Source: Achromobacter sp. Root83 (lineage in GTDB: Bacteria > Pseudomonadota > Gammaproteobacteria > Burkholderiales > Burkholderiaceae_B). Taken from it: a stretch of 64,000 nt of DNA. The stretch is from positions 124,001-188,000 of the forward strand of contig NZ_LMIU01000026.1 of NCBI RefSeq assembly GCF_001428845.1, in the 5' to 3' direction. A program made the position numbers and the translations under genes. The notes beneath the pieces were generated by a model. The model was not told where the DNA came from, made no database searches, and saw only the letters and a list, made by a program, of their open reading frames with translations. This document shows, piece after piece, positions 26,325-35,075 of the stretch (position 1 is its first letter; each line of letters begins with the position of its first letter).

Positions 26325-26615
26325 TCAGGACAGGGCGCGCGCCGGGAGCGCCGCCGACAGCTCGTTCAGGCTCAGGCCACAGCACCGGGCGCGTTCGGCC
26401 AGCATTTCGCTCTGTTCCAGGGCGCGCCGGCTTTCTTCCAGCAGCACGTCGAGCTGCTCTTGCGGGGTCGACGCCATGGCCCAGGCCCGTTCGGCGAACA
26501 GGGCCGAAAAGTGGTCCACGCAGGTATTGCAGATGGCCGCGCCGTTCTTTTCAAGCAGCGCCGCGCCCTGAGCAAGCGTCGATTGGCAAAACATGCAGGC
26601 AAGGGCGTGGTTCAT
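26325..26615 (-). CDS. Small ClpX-type zinc-finger protein
   Basis: 96 residues from MNHALACMFCQSTL; the longer frame upstream adds non-family sequence. CMFCQ at residues 7-11 and CNTCVDHF near residue 30 give a four-cysteine zinc finger like the N-terminal domain of ClpX. The rest is helical (LDVLLEESRRALEQSEMLAERARCCG). It is convergent with the permease gene, 13 bases away. Role unknown; a stand-alone zinc-binding adaptor is plausible. Confidence 0.7.
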   Translation of the reverse strand: MNHALACMFCQSTLAQGAALLEKNGAAICNTCVDHFSALFAERAWAMASTPQEQLDVLLEESRRALEQSEMLAERARCCGLSLNELSAALPARALS

Positions 26616-26758
26616 GGGGCTGGCGGCGGATTCAAGGGTGCGTAGAGGGGCGCGTGGATGACGGCGCCTGTCATGAACAACGGCGCGGCGCGCCAACTCT
26701 TAAATCGGACTGGTGTACATCCGCGCCGCGACGGGCCTGGATCGCCCGCGCCGCCCGC

Positions 26759-26935
26759 CTAGTCGACGATGAAGCATGTCGGGCACCACCAGGACGAAGG
26801 TCCGAGGATTGTCCACCAGCATTTCCATTTCCCCGGATCCAGCTTGCCGAGTAGCCTTTCGGCGCGCCGCCATGCTTGGCCGTCACGATGGGGAACTGGG
26901 ACAGGTCGTGGAAGAAAAAACGGTCGTGGTTCATT
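26759..26935 (-). pseudogene. Frameshifted small conserved-looking gene
   Basis: A frame starting MNHDRFFFHDLSQFPIVTAK continues to about GYSASWI, after which composition turns unnatural (Gly, Arg, Ser). The +1 frame over the next bases reads EMEMLVDNPRTFVLVVPD, which looks like natural protein. Joining the two frames near 26836-26841 gives one coherent small product of about 55-60 residues. This suggests a single-base insertion or a sequencing error. The true stop in the second frame lies at or just beyond this interval. It sits directly downstream of the Fur-family gene. Confidence 0.5.
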
Positions 26936-27371
26936 CGAATGCTCCAAGAGGGGAGACGGGCGCGTCCTTGGCGCAGCCGCAGCCGCCGTAGAGCACCAGG
27001 CTGTAGGAGTCCAGCTCGAAGCCGCAGCGTTTGGCGATCTTCCTGACCAGTTGCGCCATGGCGGCATCGCTGGATTCCTGGATCTGTCCGCAGCGCGTGC
27101 ACACCAGGTGGTCGTGGTGCCCTTTGTCGTTGAGCTCGAACACGGTGGTGTGCGTATCGAGCTGGGTCCGTTTGAGCAGGCCGGCGTGCTCGAGTTGCGT
27201 GATCACGCGATACACGGTGGCCAGGCCGATGCTGCTCCGGTCCGAAACGAGGCTGCGATGGATATCCGCCGCGCTCATGTGCTGGTCGGCCTGCTGATAG
27301 AAGATGTCCAGGATCTTCAAACGCGGGAAAGTGGCCTTGATGCCGGCGTCGCGCAGCTTGGTGTGGTCCAT
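26931..27371 (-). CDS. fur: Fur-family metal-responsive repressor
   Basis: 146-residue Fur-family regulator with start MDHTKLRDAGIK (27371). The winged-helix N-domain (TFPRLKILDIFYQQ; SSIGLATVYRVITQLEHAGLL) is followed by a metal site KGHHDHLVCTRCGQIQE and a second Cys motif GGCGCAKD near the end. Layout and length match Fur rather than Zur or PerR, but the metal cannot be proved from sequence. A Fur-box-like site lies about 35 bases upstream, which suggests autoregulation. Confidence 0.88.
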   Translation of the reverse strand: MDHTKLRDAGIKATFPRLKILDIFYQQADQHMSAADIHRSLVSDRSSIGLATVYRVITQLEHAGLLKRTQLDTHTTVFELNDKGHHDHLVCTRCGQIQESSDAAMAQLVRKIAKRCGFELDSYSLVLYGGCGCAKDAPVSPLGAFE

Positions 27372-27405
27372 GAAATTTCTCCGTACGGGGCTGATGCCCC
27401 ATTGA

Positions 27406-27420
27406 TGAGAATGATGTCCA
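27406..27420. promoter_or_regulatory. Possible Fur box upstream of the fur gene
   Basis: TGAGAATGATGTCCA matches the 7-1-7 Fur consensus TGATAATnATTATCA at 11 of 14 defined positions. It is 35 bases upstream of the fur start, between fur and the divergent AraC remnant. Weak in the second half site. Confidence 0.4.
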
Positions 27421-27477
27421 TTTTCAACTGGACCCGCTAACGGGAACCCGTCAACCTGTATCGCAAACCTGCCAACC

Positions 27478-27834
27478 ATGCTTCACGTGGCCGTTGCCCC
27501 TGTGATGCCCATGCCAACCGATCCGTGTCTGCAGGATCTTGCCCACACGCTGCTGGACACCCCGGACGACACCGCGGGCATCGATGAGTGGGCGCAAGGA
27601 TTGAATATGTCGTCGCGCGCCCTGATGCGCCGGTTTCGCCAGGAAACGGCGTGAACCTAGGGGGGAGTGCGTCAGCGGGCCCGCCTGTTGCGGGCGCTGG
27701 AAATGCTAAGCCGTGGCGGCTCAGTGACCGAAGCGGTGCTGTCGGTGGGCTACGAACGCACCTGCGCGTTCATCGGAAGCTTTCGCGCGGCCTTCGGCAT
27801 AACTCCCACCCGCTATCTGGCGGGCCGCGCCTAG
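27478..27834 (+). pseudogene. Truncated and frameshifted AraC-family regulator
   Basis: The forward frame from ATG 27478 encodes the first HTH of an AraC domain (WAQGLNMSSRALMRRFRQET) and then meets TGA and TAG. A different frame resumes with RQRARLLRALEMLSRGGSV and ends with the second HTH, SVGYERTCAFIGSFRAAFGITPTRYLAG, stopping at 27834. The usual N-terminal ligand-binding domain is missing. At least one indel lies near 27645-27670. This is a decayed regulator remnant, divergent from fur. Confidence 0.8.
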
Positions 27835-27862
27835 CAGGGAGCGCGCCGCACGCCGCCGCGCG

Positions 27863-28324
27863 TCAGGCCGCGGCCGGCTGGTCGGGATGCATGGGGCCCT
27901 GCGGGTCGTTCTCGGCATCGGGCCGGGGCGGCACGGCGGGCAGGCCCAGTCCCAGGCGCAGCCGCTGGCAGTCGGGATTAGGCGAACCGTCGGGCATCCA
28001 GATGTCGAATTCGCGACAGGGAGTGGGGCGGTTTTCGTAGATGGCGCAGTGGATGCCGGGCTGGCCCAGTTCGCCGCGCAGCGAGATGCAGCGCCCGCCG
28101 CCCATTTCCGTGCCCTTCATGCAGGCTCGCAACGGGCTCATCTGGGTGACGAGGTCCAGGGGCACGTGCCCGCCGTTTTCCCCCGCCAGTTCGCCGCAGT
28201 AGAACGACACCCTGAAATGCGAACAGCATGCCCCGCAGTCCAGGCAGGGATTGGCGGCCGGGTCGTCGCCGGCCAGGACGGCGGGCGATACGAAGGTAAG
28301 AAGGGAAGTTTCTAGCAGGGACAT
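27863..28324 (-). CDS. YkgJ-family cysteine-cluster protein
   Basis: 153-residue cytoplasmic protein of the YkgJ/UPF0153 type, thought to bind zinc or an iron-sulfur cluster. Start set at MSLLETSLLTFVSP. Cysteines follow the family pattern: NPCLDCGACCSHFRVSFYCGE, ACMKGT, GGRCISLRG, HCAIYENRPTPCREFDIW, DCQRLR. No partner gene is obvious; the flanks are the AraC remnant and divergent tag. Confidence 0.85.
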   Translation of the reverse strand: MSLLETSLLTFVSPAVLAGDDPAANPCLDCGACCSHFRVSFYCGELAGENGGHVPLDLVTQMSPLRACMKGTEMGGGRCISLRGELGQPGIHCAIYENRPTPCREFDIWMPDGSPNPDCQRLRLGLGLPAVPPRPDAENDPQGPMHPDQPAAA

Positions 28325-28540
28325 GAGGCGGAAGTCCGTAAGCCTGTCCGCTCCCCGCAATGGCGCAAACCGGGCCTGGGTCCGGCAGCCCGCCGTGCTG
28401 ATCCGGGGCGCGCGCGGTCAGGGCCGGCGCGGGATCAAGGCCGGAAATATTAGCTGGATTTGAACCGCGGCTGCTACGACTTTTTTCAGGGACGTTGCTG
28501 GAGTAGCATCGGTAACCCGATAGCCGCCAGGAGCCTTTCC

Positions 28541-29188
28541 TTGAATGCCAGAACCGATTTCCCCGATGGCCTTGCCCGCTGCGGCTGGGTGGATACCTCC
28601 GCCGAATACATGGCGTACCACGATGCCGAATGGGGATGCCCCGTCAGCGACGACCGCGCGCTGTTCGAGCAGCTCTGCCTGGAAGGTTTTCAATCGGGCC
28701 TGAGCTGGCGCACCATCCTGTCCAAGCGCGAGGCCTTCCGCCGGGGCTTTGCCAACTTCGAGCCCGCCAAGGTGGCCCGTTACGGCGAAAAGGAAGTCAC
28801 GGCGCTATTGGCCGATGCGGGCATCGTGCGCCACCGGGGCAAGATCGAAGCCATGATCAACAATGCCGCCCGCGCGCTGGAAATGATCGAGCGCGAGGGG
28901 TCGCTGGCGGCGTACTTCTGGCGTTTCGAGGCGCCGCCGGGGGCGCCGTCCACCTATGGCGCTTCGACCTCCGAACACTCCGAAGCCTTGTCCAAGGCGC
29001 TGAAGAAGCTGGGCTGGAAGTTTGTCGGGCCCACCACGGTCTACGCCTTCATGCAGGCCGTGGGCATGGTCAACGATCACAGCCCTGATTGCCATTGCCA
29101 CCCCATCAGCGAAAAAAAGCGCCTGCTTCATGCGGCGGGGCGGTCTTCCGCGGCAGTCAGCACGGGCGCGGGCCCTGGCAGGCAATAG
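28541..29188 (+). CDS. tag: DNA-3-methyladenine glycosylase I
   Basis: Base-excision repair enzyme that removes 3-methyladenine. A TTG start is preferred because AGGAG lies 7-8 bases upstream; the product begins LNARTDFPDGLARCGWV. 215 residues. Family marks: RCGWV and YHDAEWGCPVSDDRALFEQL at the N-terminus, FQSGLSWRTILSKREAFRRGF, and the C-terminal zinc-snap residues HSPDCHCH. Catalytic Glu lies in FEQLCLEGFQ. Convergent overlap with the downstream membrane transferase gene at its 3' end. Confidence 0.93.
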   Translation: MNARTDFPDGLARCGWVDTSAEYMAYHDAEWGCPVSDDRALFEQLCLEGFQSGLSWRTILSKREAFRRGFANFEPAKVARYGEKEVTALLADAGIVRHRGKIEAMINNAARALEMIEREGSLAAYFWRFEAPPGAPSTYGASTSEHSEALSKALKKLGWKFVGPTTVYAFMQAVGMVNDHSPDCHCHPISEKKRLLHAAGRSSAAVSTGAGPGRQ

Positions 29189-31050
29189 CGGCCTTCCCGG
29201 TAGGCCCAACTGGGCCACAGCGCATGGGCAAGCGCCTCGGTGGCCAGGCCGGCGTCGAGCGGCACGGGCACGTAATCCTCCGGCGCGGTGTAGCGGTATT
29301 GCACCGGCGTCTTGTTGGGCGCCAGCACGAGCAGATCGTTTTCCTTCAGATAGCCGTAGGTATTGTCGTACTGCATGATGGCCCGGCCGGGCGTGCTGCG
29401 CGTCAGGTCGTGCCCGATCATCGGATGTTCGGTATCCACCCCGATCAGCGACAGCAGGGTCGGGGGCAGATCGATCTGGCTGATGAGGCGGTCGTCGCGC
29501 CGCGCCGCAACGCCGGCGCCCAGGATCACGGCGGGAATATGGAAGTGGCGCACCGGCACCAGGCTGGCGCCGAACACGCGGGAATCGTGGTCGGCCGCCA
29601 CCAGGAAGACGGTGTTTTCCCAGTAGGGCGAGGCCTTGGCGCGTTCGAAGAACCGGCCCAGGGCCCAGTCCGCGTAACGCACGGTGTTCTCCACCGTGGC
29701 GGGGTTGCCGTCGGTCTGGATGCGGCCCGCCGGATACTCCCAGGGGGAGTGGTTGGACACGCTGAAGGCCAGCGTGAAGGTGGGCTGGTCGCCGTCTTCG
29801 CGCAGCAGGCGGTCCAACTGGTTGAACATGTCTTCGTCCGATGCGCCCCAGGTGCCGACGAAAGCCGGATCGACGAAGTCGGCGCGGTCCACGATCTGCT
29901 TGAAACCGTTGCCCAGGAAGAAGCCCTTCATGTTGTCGAAGTGCGACTCTCCGCCGTAGATGAAGCGCGAATGGTAACCATGGCGGCCCAGCAGGTCCGC
30001 CAGCGAAAAGAAACCGCGCTGCGACCGGGGCAGCTTCAGCACCGCTTGCGCGGGGGTCGGCAGAAAGCCGGTGACCACGGCCTCCAGGCCCCGCACCGAG
30101 CGGGTGCCGGTGGCGTACGCGCGCGTGAAGTTCCAGGCCTCGCGGGCCAGCGCGTCCAGTTCAGGCGTCAGGTCGGCGCCGCCCAGGCCGGCGCTGTACT
30201 GCGCGCCCAGGCTTTCTTCCAGGATGATCACCAGATTGAGCGGGCGCGGCGTCTTGCGCGTCGCCGGCTGGCGATGCAGGCTGGGGTATTGCGGGTCGGC
30301 GGGCGGATTGGGCAGGCCGGACCGGGCCAGCACCAGGTCGTGCATCTTGTCGTCGTCCATGCCGCCGTACACCGCGGACGCCGATTTTTCATTCTTCATG
30401 CTGTAGACCGCATAGAAGACGTTGTAGAGCGAATTCAGCGCCAGCGTATTGAGCATGCCATCCGAGGAATAGGCGACCGTGGACGGGTTGATGGGACGGT
30501 GGCCCAGCGTGCCCCGGATGGCCAGGATGACCACCGCCAGGATCGCCACGCTGGCGATGGGCATCTGCCACCAGCTCAATTGCGCATCGGGCCGCGCGTG
30601 GCCCAGCAGGGCGTAGGCGCCCCAGGCGATCAGCGCCAGGACACCCAACCCCCCCAGCAGCGCCGCCTTGTAGCCGCGCCAAAGCATGCCGGAGACTTCC
30701 CGGGGGTGCTTCAGATATTCGACAAACAGCCGGTTGGGACGGGAGTCGTATTCCACGATGAAGGGCGGCGTTGCGACTTCCATGAATGCCAGCAGCACGA
30801 ACGCAGCCAGATACCAGGCGGCTGTCACGGAGGCGGCCGCGGGAAAGTGGCCCAACAGCGGCGACAGCACGGCGGGCAGCGCCGCCAGCACCGCGATCTG
30901 GTGCGCGTCGATGCGCAGCCCTCTGAGCAGCAGGGGGGCCAGGCCGCCGGCGTTGCGCACGCGCTGCCACTGCCATACGGCAAGCGCCAGGCGGCTGAGC
31001 GTCAGCAGCGCAAACGCCGCCAACACGAAAATCAAGGTCGAGTGCCGCAT
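29128..31050 (-). CDS. LtaS/OpgB-type phosphoglycerol transferase (sulfatase fold)
   Basis: Inner-membrane enzyme of the LtaS superfamily; in Gram-negatives such proteins transfer phosphoglycerol to periplasmic glucans or similar acceptors. 640 residues. About five N-terminal membrane segments (LIFVLAAFALLTLSRLAL; WYLAAFVLLAFMEVA; GLGVLALIAWGAYALL; MPIASVAILAVVILAIRG), then the periplasmic sulfatase domain: LVIILEESLGAQYS, nucleophile Thr in YATGTRSVRGLEAV (about residue 315), YGGESHFDNMKGFFLGNGF, GASDEDMFNQL and VAADHDSRVFG. All metal-site blocks are present. The acceptor cannot be inferred. Confidence 0.88.
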   Translation of the reverse strand: MRHSTLIFVLAAFALLTLSRLALAVWQWQRVRNAGGLAPLLLRGLRIDAHQIAVLAALPAVLSPLLGHFPAAASVTAAWYLAAFVLLAFMEVATPPFIVEYDSRPNRLFVEYLKHPREVSGMLWRGYKAALLGGLGVLALIAWGAYALLGHARPDAQLSWWQMPIASVAILAVVILAIRGTLGHRPINPSTVAYSSDGMLNTLALNSLYNVFYAVYSMKNEKSASAVYGGMDDDKMHDLVLARSGLPNPPADPQYPSLHRQPATRKTPRPLNLVIILEESLGAQYSAGLGGADLTPELDALAREAWNFTRAYATGTRSVRGLEAVVTGFLPTPAQAVLKLPRSQRGFFSLADLLGRHGYHSRFIYGGESHFDNMKGFFLGNGFKQIVDRADFVDPAFVGTWGASDEDMFNQLDRLLREDGDQPTFTLAFSVSNHSPWEYPAGRIQTDGNPATVENTVRYADWALGRFFERAKASPYWENTVFLVAADHDSRVFGASLVPVRHFHIPAVILGAGVAARRDDRLISQIDLPPTLLSLIGVDTEHPMIGHDLTRSTPGRAIMQYDNTYGYLKENDLLVLAPNKTPVQYRYTAPEDYVPVPLDAGLATEALAHALWPSWAYREGRYCLPGPAPVLTAAEDRPAA

Positions 31051-31400
31051 CGGGCCTCCAGGTTAAGTCTGCCATCCGCACCGGTCAGGGGGACGCGGAA
31101 TCGTCATCCAGCCATTGGAGCCGCGTCGGCGTCGAATGTTCGATGAATGCGGGCATTTCGGCCATTTCCGGCCGCTCGGACTCATCTCGTTTTGTAACGG
31201 CGCATGCGGGGTCAGGCACGCTTCGTGCTGGCCAATCCGCCGGGTGCGCGTGTCGCACGGCGCCGTCCGGTCAGGCTGGCGCGGAAAGATCCGCACACAT
31301 TATGGGGCCGGCAAGCCCAACCCGCGCGGCGCGCCGCGATACCCTTGGGCGATAGACCAAGATCGGCATCGCGCCGGCGGCAATACCAAGGATAGTAACC
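31051..31400. promoter_or_regulatory. Divergent intergenic region between the LtaS-type gene and asmA
   Basis: 350 bases between two divergent genes, presumably carrying both promoters. I see no convincing long reading frame, hairpin or palindrome. An AAGGAT ribosome-binding site precedes the asmA ATG at 31401. Confidence 0.5.
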
Positions 31401-33476
31401 ATGACGCGTACAAGAAAAATAGCGATCGGGATAGTCGGGGGCGTCGCCCTCCTGGTGGTGGTGCTGGCGGTGGCGCTGGCCACTTTTGACTGGAACCGCG
31501 CCAAGCCCATGATCAACGAACGGGCCAGCGCCGCCATCGGACGTCCCTTCGCCATCAACGGTGACCTGAGCGTGGAATGGACGCGCGAAACCGGCGAAGG
31601 CGGCTGGCGTGCTTGGGTGCCGTGGCCGCGCGTGATCGCCAACGATATTTCGGTGGGCAATGCGCCGTGGGCAAAGGCGCCTCATTTCGCGACCTTGAAG
31701 CGCGGCGAGTTCAGCATCGCGCTGCTGCCGCTGCTGCGCCAGCGTGTGGTGATCCGCCGGATTCAACTGACGGAACCGGCCGCGGACCTGGAGCGGCTGG
31801 CTGATGGCCGGGCCAATTGGGTGTTTACGCTGCCGGATACCGGTGAACCATCGCCCTGGGTGCTGGATATCAACGAGATCGGCTTCGACAAGGGGCGCGT
31901 GGGGCTGGTGGACGGGGTCCTCAAGGCGGACTTGACGGTAGTGGTGGATCCGCTGGGCAAGCCGGTGCCGTTCGCGGACGTGGCCGGAGCAGCCTTCGTG
32001 GCGGAAGACGGATCGGCTCCGGCGCCCCGTGATTATGTCTTTGGCTGGAAAGTGGACGGCAAGTACAAGGGACTTGTCACCAAGGGCGAAGGCAAGGTCG
32101 GGGGCATGCTTGCCCTGCAAGACGCCCGGCAGCCGTTTCCCTTGCAGGCCGACGTCGCCATCGGCGGCACGAAAGCCTCGGTCGCGGGCACCCTGACCGA
32201 CCCGGTCAACCTGGGGGCGCTCGACCTGCGCCTGAAGCTATCCGGCGCGTCGATGTCCCAGCTTTATCCCTTGACCGGCGTGACCTTGCCGGATACGCCG
32301 CCGTACGCCACGGACGGGCATCTTGTGGCCAGGCTGCAGGATCCCGGCGGCGCCAAGTTCGAATACAAGGGCTTTAACGGCAAGGTCGGCGATAGCGACC
32401 TGCATGGCGATGTCAGTTTCGCGCTGGGGACGCCGCGGCCCAAGCTGAGCGGCAAGCTGTCTTCCAAGCTGTTGCGCATGGCGGATCTGGGGCCCTTGAT
32501 CGGCGTCCCTTCCGGCGGATCGCCCGCGGCCGCGGACAAGTCCAAGGATGCGCCGGCCAAGGCCAAGGGCGGCAAGGTCCTGCCCACGCAAGCCTTCCGC
32601 ACGGACCGGTGGCGCGACATGGATGCCGATGTCGCCCTGGACGCCGCCCGTATCATTCATGACAGCAAGCTGCCCCTGTCGGACCTGTCCGTGCATGTGG
32701 TGCTGCAGGACGGAAAGCTCACGCTGGATCCCCTGCGCTTTGGCATGGCCGGCGGGACCATGAACGCCACGGCGCGCCTGGATGGCTCCGCCGCGCAACT
32801 GACCGGCCGTGTCGAGATGCATGCGCGCCGCCTGAGGCTCAAGCAGCTTTTCCCGGCCACCGAGGCCATGCAGAAGACCCTGGGCGAACTGAACGGAGAC
32901 CTGGCCGTGAGCGGCACGGGCAACTCGGTCGCCGCCTTGCTCGGCTCGGCGACGGGCGACGTGAAAATGCTGGTGAACGATGGCGTGATCAGCCGCAGCC
33001 TGATGGAGATCGCCGGGTTGAATGTCGGCAACTACGTCGTCTCCAAGCTGTTCGGCGATGACGAGGTGAAGATCAATTGCGGCGCGGCGGACCTTGAGAT
33101 GAAACGCGGCGTGATGACGCCGCGCGTGTTTGTCTTCGATACCGAAAATGCGCTGATCACCATCACCGGCTCGGCCGATTTCAAGAACGAGACGATCGAC
33201 ATGGACATCACGCCCGACAGCAAGGGCTTCCGCATCTTTTCGCTACGGTCGCCGCTGTATGTCCGCGGCACCTTCGGTTCTCCCGACGTGGGCGTGCATG
33301 TGGGGCCGCTGGCTGCGCGAGGCGCGGGCATGGTCGCCCTGGGCGTGCTGCTGACGCCGGCCGCCGGGCTGCTGGCGCTGATCGCGCCCAGCACCACCGA
33401 CGAAAATGCGTGCGGCCCGTTGCTGGAGCAGATGCGCAAGCCTCCCAAGGCGCCGGCCCCGCCCAAGGGGAAGTGA
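31401..33476 (+). CDS. AsmA family protein
   Basis: Inner-membrane-anchored periplasmic protein of the AsmA group, implicated in outer-membrane lipid homeostasis. 691 residues. One N-terminal membrane helix (IAIGIVGGVALLVVVLAVALATF), followed by the AsmA start FDWNRAKPMINERASAAIGRPFAINGDLSVEW. The C-terminal AsmA repeat domain contains LNGDLAVSGTGNSVAALLGSATGDVKMLVNDG and the closing SPLYVRGTFGSPDVGVHVGPL. It is convergent with the diguanylate cyclase gene. Confidence 0.9.
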   Translation: MTRTRKIAIGIVGGVALLVVVLAVALATFDWNRAKPMINERASAAIGRPFAINGDLSVEWTRETGEGGWRAWVPWPRVIANDISVGNAPWAKAPHFATLKRGEFSIALLPLLRQRVVIRRIQLTEPAADLERLADGRANWVFTLPDTGEPSPWVLDINEIGFDKGRVGLVDGVLKADLTVVVDPLGKPVPFADVAGAAFVAEDGSAPAPRDYVFGWKVDGKYKGLVTKGEGKVGGMLALQDARQPFPLQADVAIGGTKASVAGTLTDPVNLGALDLRLKLSGASMSQLYPLTGVTLPDTPPYATDGHLVARLQDPGGAKFEYKGFNGKVGDSDLHGDVSFALGTPRPKLSGKLSSKLLRMADLGPLIGVPSGGSPAAADKSKDAPAKAKGGKVLPTQAFRTDRWRDMDADVALDAARIIHDSKLPLSDLSVHVVLQDGKLTLDPLRFGMAGGTMNATARLDGSAAQLTGRVEMHARRLRLKQLFPATEAMQKTLGELNGDLAVSGTGNSVAALLGSATGDVKMLVNDGVISRSLMEIAGLNVGNYVVSKLFGDDEVKINCGAADLEMKRGVMTPRVFVFDTENALITITGSADFKNETIDMDITPDSKGFRIFSLRSPLYVRGTFGSPDVGVHVGPLAARGAGMVALGVLLTPAAGLLALIAPSTTDENACGPLLEQMRKPPKAPAPPKGK

Positions 33477-33480
33477 AGGT

Positions 33481-35064
33481 TCAGGGCGTGGACACCAGCC
33501 GCGAGCCTTCCTTGGCGGCGTCGTCCGCCACGCAGACGGCGTCGCGGCCGTGGTTCTTGGCGTAATAGAGCGTCTGGTCCGCGCGCTTGAAGACCGCCTC
33601 CAGGGTTGCGCCATGCTCGGGGTAATGCGCCACTCCCGCCGAGATGGTGATGGGCGCGGGGGCCTCCCGCGCGGCCAGGCGATTGCGCAGCCGCTGCGCA
33701 ATCGCGATGGCCGCCGCCATTGACGCGCCGGGCAGCAGCATGACGAATTCTTCACCGCCCGCGCGAGCCAGCGTATCGCCGCTGCGCGAGCCTTCGCGCA
33801 TGATGTTCGCCAGCGCCTGCAGGGCCTGGTCGCCCGCGGCATGGCCGTAGCGGTCGTTGATGCTCTTGAAATGGTCGATGTCGATGGCCACCACAGCGGC
33901 GGGCGCCGATTCTGCCTGCAGGAGCGCCAGCGCTTCGTCCAGGCCGCGCCGGTTCAGCAGCCCGGTCAAGGTATCCGTCGTGGTCTCGCGGCGCAGGTCG
34001 CTGAGCTTGTGGTGTATCAATGACAGCCCGATCAGCAGCGCGCGCTTGAGTTGGGCGGCTTCGAAATACCAGGAGCGCACGTCGCGGATGCGGTCGACCG
34101 AATCAGGATCCTGTATGCGCTCGGCGATGCCCGCCATCTCGCCGAGCGGCCGCGCGATCCAGCGCGACAACAGCCAGATCAATGCCACCGAGAGCAGAAG
34201 CAGGGGCAGGGTGTTGCGGGCGGTGGCCATGAGCAGGTCGCCCAAGGGCCGCAGGGTGCTGGCGACCGGGCGCTGCGCGATGATGCTCCAGCCGGTGCTG
34301 GGCACGGGCGCGTAGCCTGCAAGCATGTCGCGGCCCTGGTCGTCGATGAAGCGCCTTTGGCCGGTCTCGCCGCGTCGCGCCGACGCGAAGACATCGTTGT
34401 CGGGCGCGGTCTTGCCGAGCTGGCTGCGGTCGGGGTGATAGATCAGCGTGCCCTTGCGGTCCACGACATAGAGAAAGGAGTCGTCACGGTAGAAATGCTG
34501 GGCGAGCAGACGGTCCAGCATATTGTCTTCGTGCAGATAGAGCGAACCGGCGATGAATCCCAGATAGCGGTAGTCTCGCGAAAAAATCGGTTGCGTGTAG
34601 AGGATCTGCCAGCGGCCGTTGCGGGCCTGGAAGGGTTCGCTGATCGTTGGCCGCCGGGCCGTCAGCGCCTCGTTGACGGCGTCGCTGATCAGTTGCTGTC
34701 CCAGCAACTGCGGGTACGAAGACGACACCGCCAGCACCTTGCCTTGCGGCGATGCCACGAAGCTGGAATTGAAATGGCCAAGTTGCTGCTCCTGCCGCCG
34801 CGTTTCGTCGGCCATCTGCCCGGGGTTCGCTTCCATGTCGGCCAGCATATCGGCGCTGTAGGAAAGATAGCGCCGGATATCGTTCAGGAGGGCGTCGGTG
34901 GTGACGGCAAGCTTGGACGCATAGATGCGGTTCGCCTCGAGCGCGTTGTGCAGGAGCAGGGCGCGCTGCACCAGGTAGCTGGCATGCAGGCCGCCAGCCA
35001 GGACCAGGATGACCGACAGCAGACTGATCCACAGGATGAGGCGCCGTAGGTCGATGCGAAACAT
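33481..35064 (-). CDS. Membrane diguanylate cyclase with dCache sensor
   Basis: Makes cyclic di-GMP. Start at MFRIDLRRLILWISLL. 527 residues: N-terminal membrane helix, a large periplasmic double-Cache-like domain (LSYSADMLADMEANPGQ; PFQARNGRWQILYTQPIFSRDYRYLGFIAGSLYLHEDN; YVVDRKGTLIYHPD), a second helix (LPLLLLSVALIWLLSRWIARPLGEM), a short HAMP-like linker and a GGDEF domain (DTLTGLLNRRGLDEAL; VAIDIDHFKSINDRYGH). The active site reads GGEEF near residue 438, preceded by RSGD, an intact inhibitory I-site. The enzyme is therefore probably active and feedback-inhibited. Confidence 0.93.
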   Translation of the reverse strand: MFRIDLRRLILWISLLSVILVLAGGLHASYLVQRALLLHNALEANRIYASKLAVTTDALLNDIRRYLSYSADMLADMEANPGQMADETRRQEQQLGHFNSSFVASPQGKVLAVSSSYPQLLGQQLISDAVNEALTARRPTISEPFQARNGRWQILYTQPIFSRDYRYLGFIAGSLYLHEDNMLDRLLAQHFYRDDSFLYVVDRKGTLIYHPDRSQLGKTAPDNDVFASARRGETGQRRFIDDQGRDMLAGYAPVPSTGWSIIAQRPVASTLRPLGDLLMATARNTLPLLLLSVALIWLLSRWIARPLGEMAGIAERIQDPDSVDRIRDVRSWYFEAAQLKRALLIGLSLIHHKLSDLRRETTTDTLTGLLNRRGLDEALALLQAESAPAAVVAIDIDHFKSINDRYGHAAGDQALQALANIMREGSRSGDTLARAGGEEFVMLLPGASMAAAIAIAQRLRNRLAAREAPAPITISAGVAHYPEHGATLEAVFKRADQTLYYAKNHGRDAVCVADDAAKEGSRLVSTP

Positions 35065-35075
35065 GGGGGCATCCG

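Noticed and set aside
29089-31146. 685-residue forward open frame
   Set aside because: Antisense to the LtaS-type gene, low-complexity composition and no recognisable domain.
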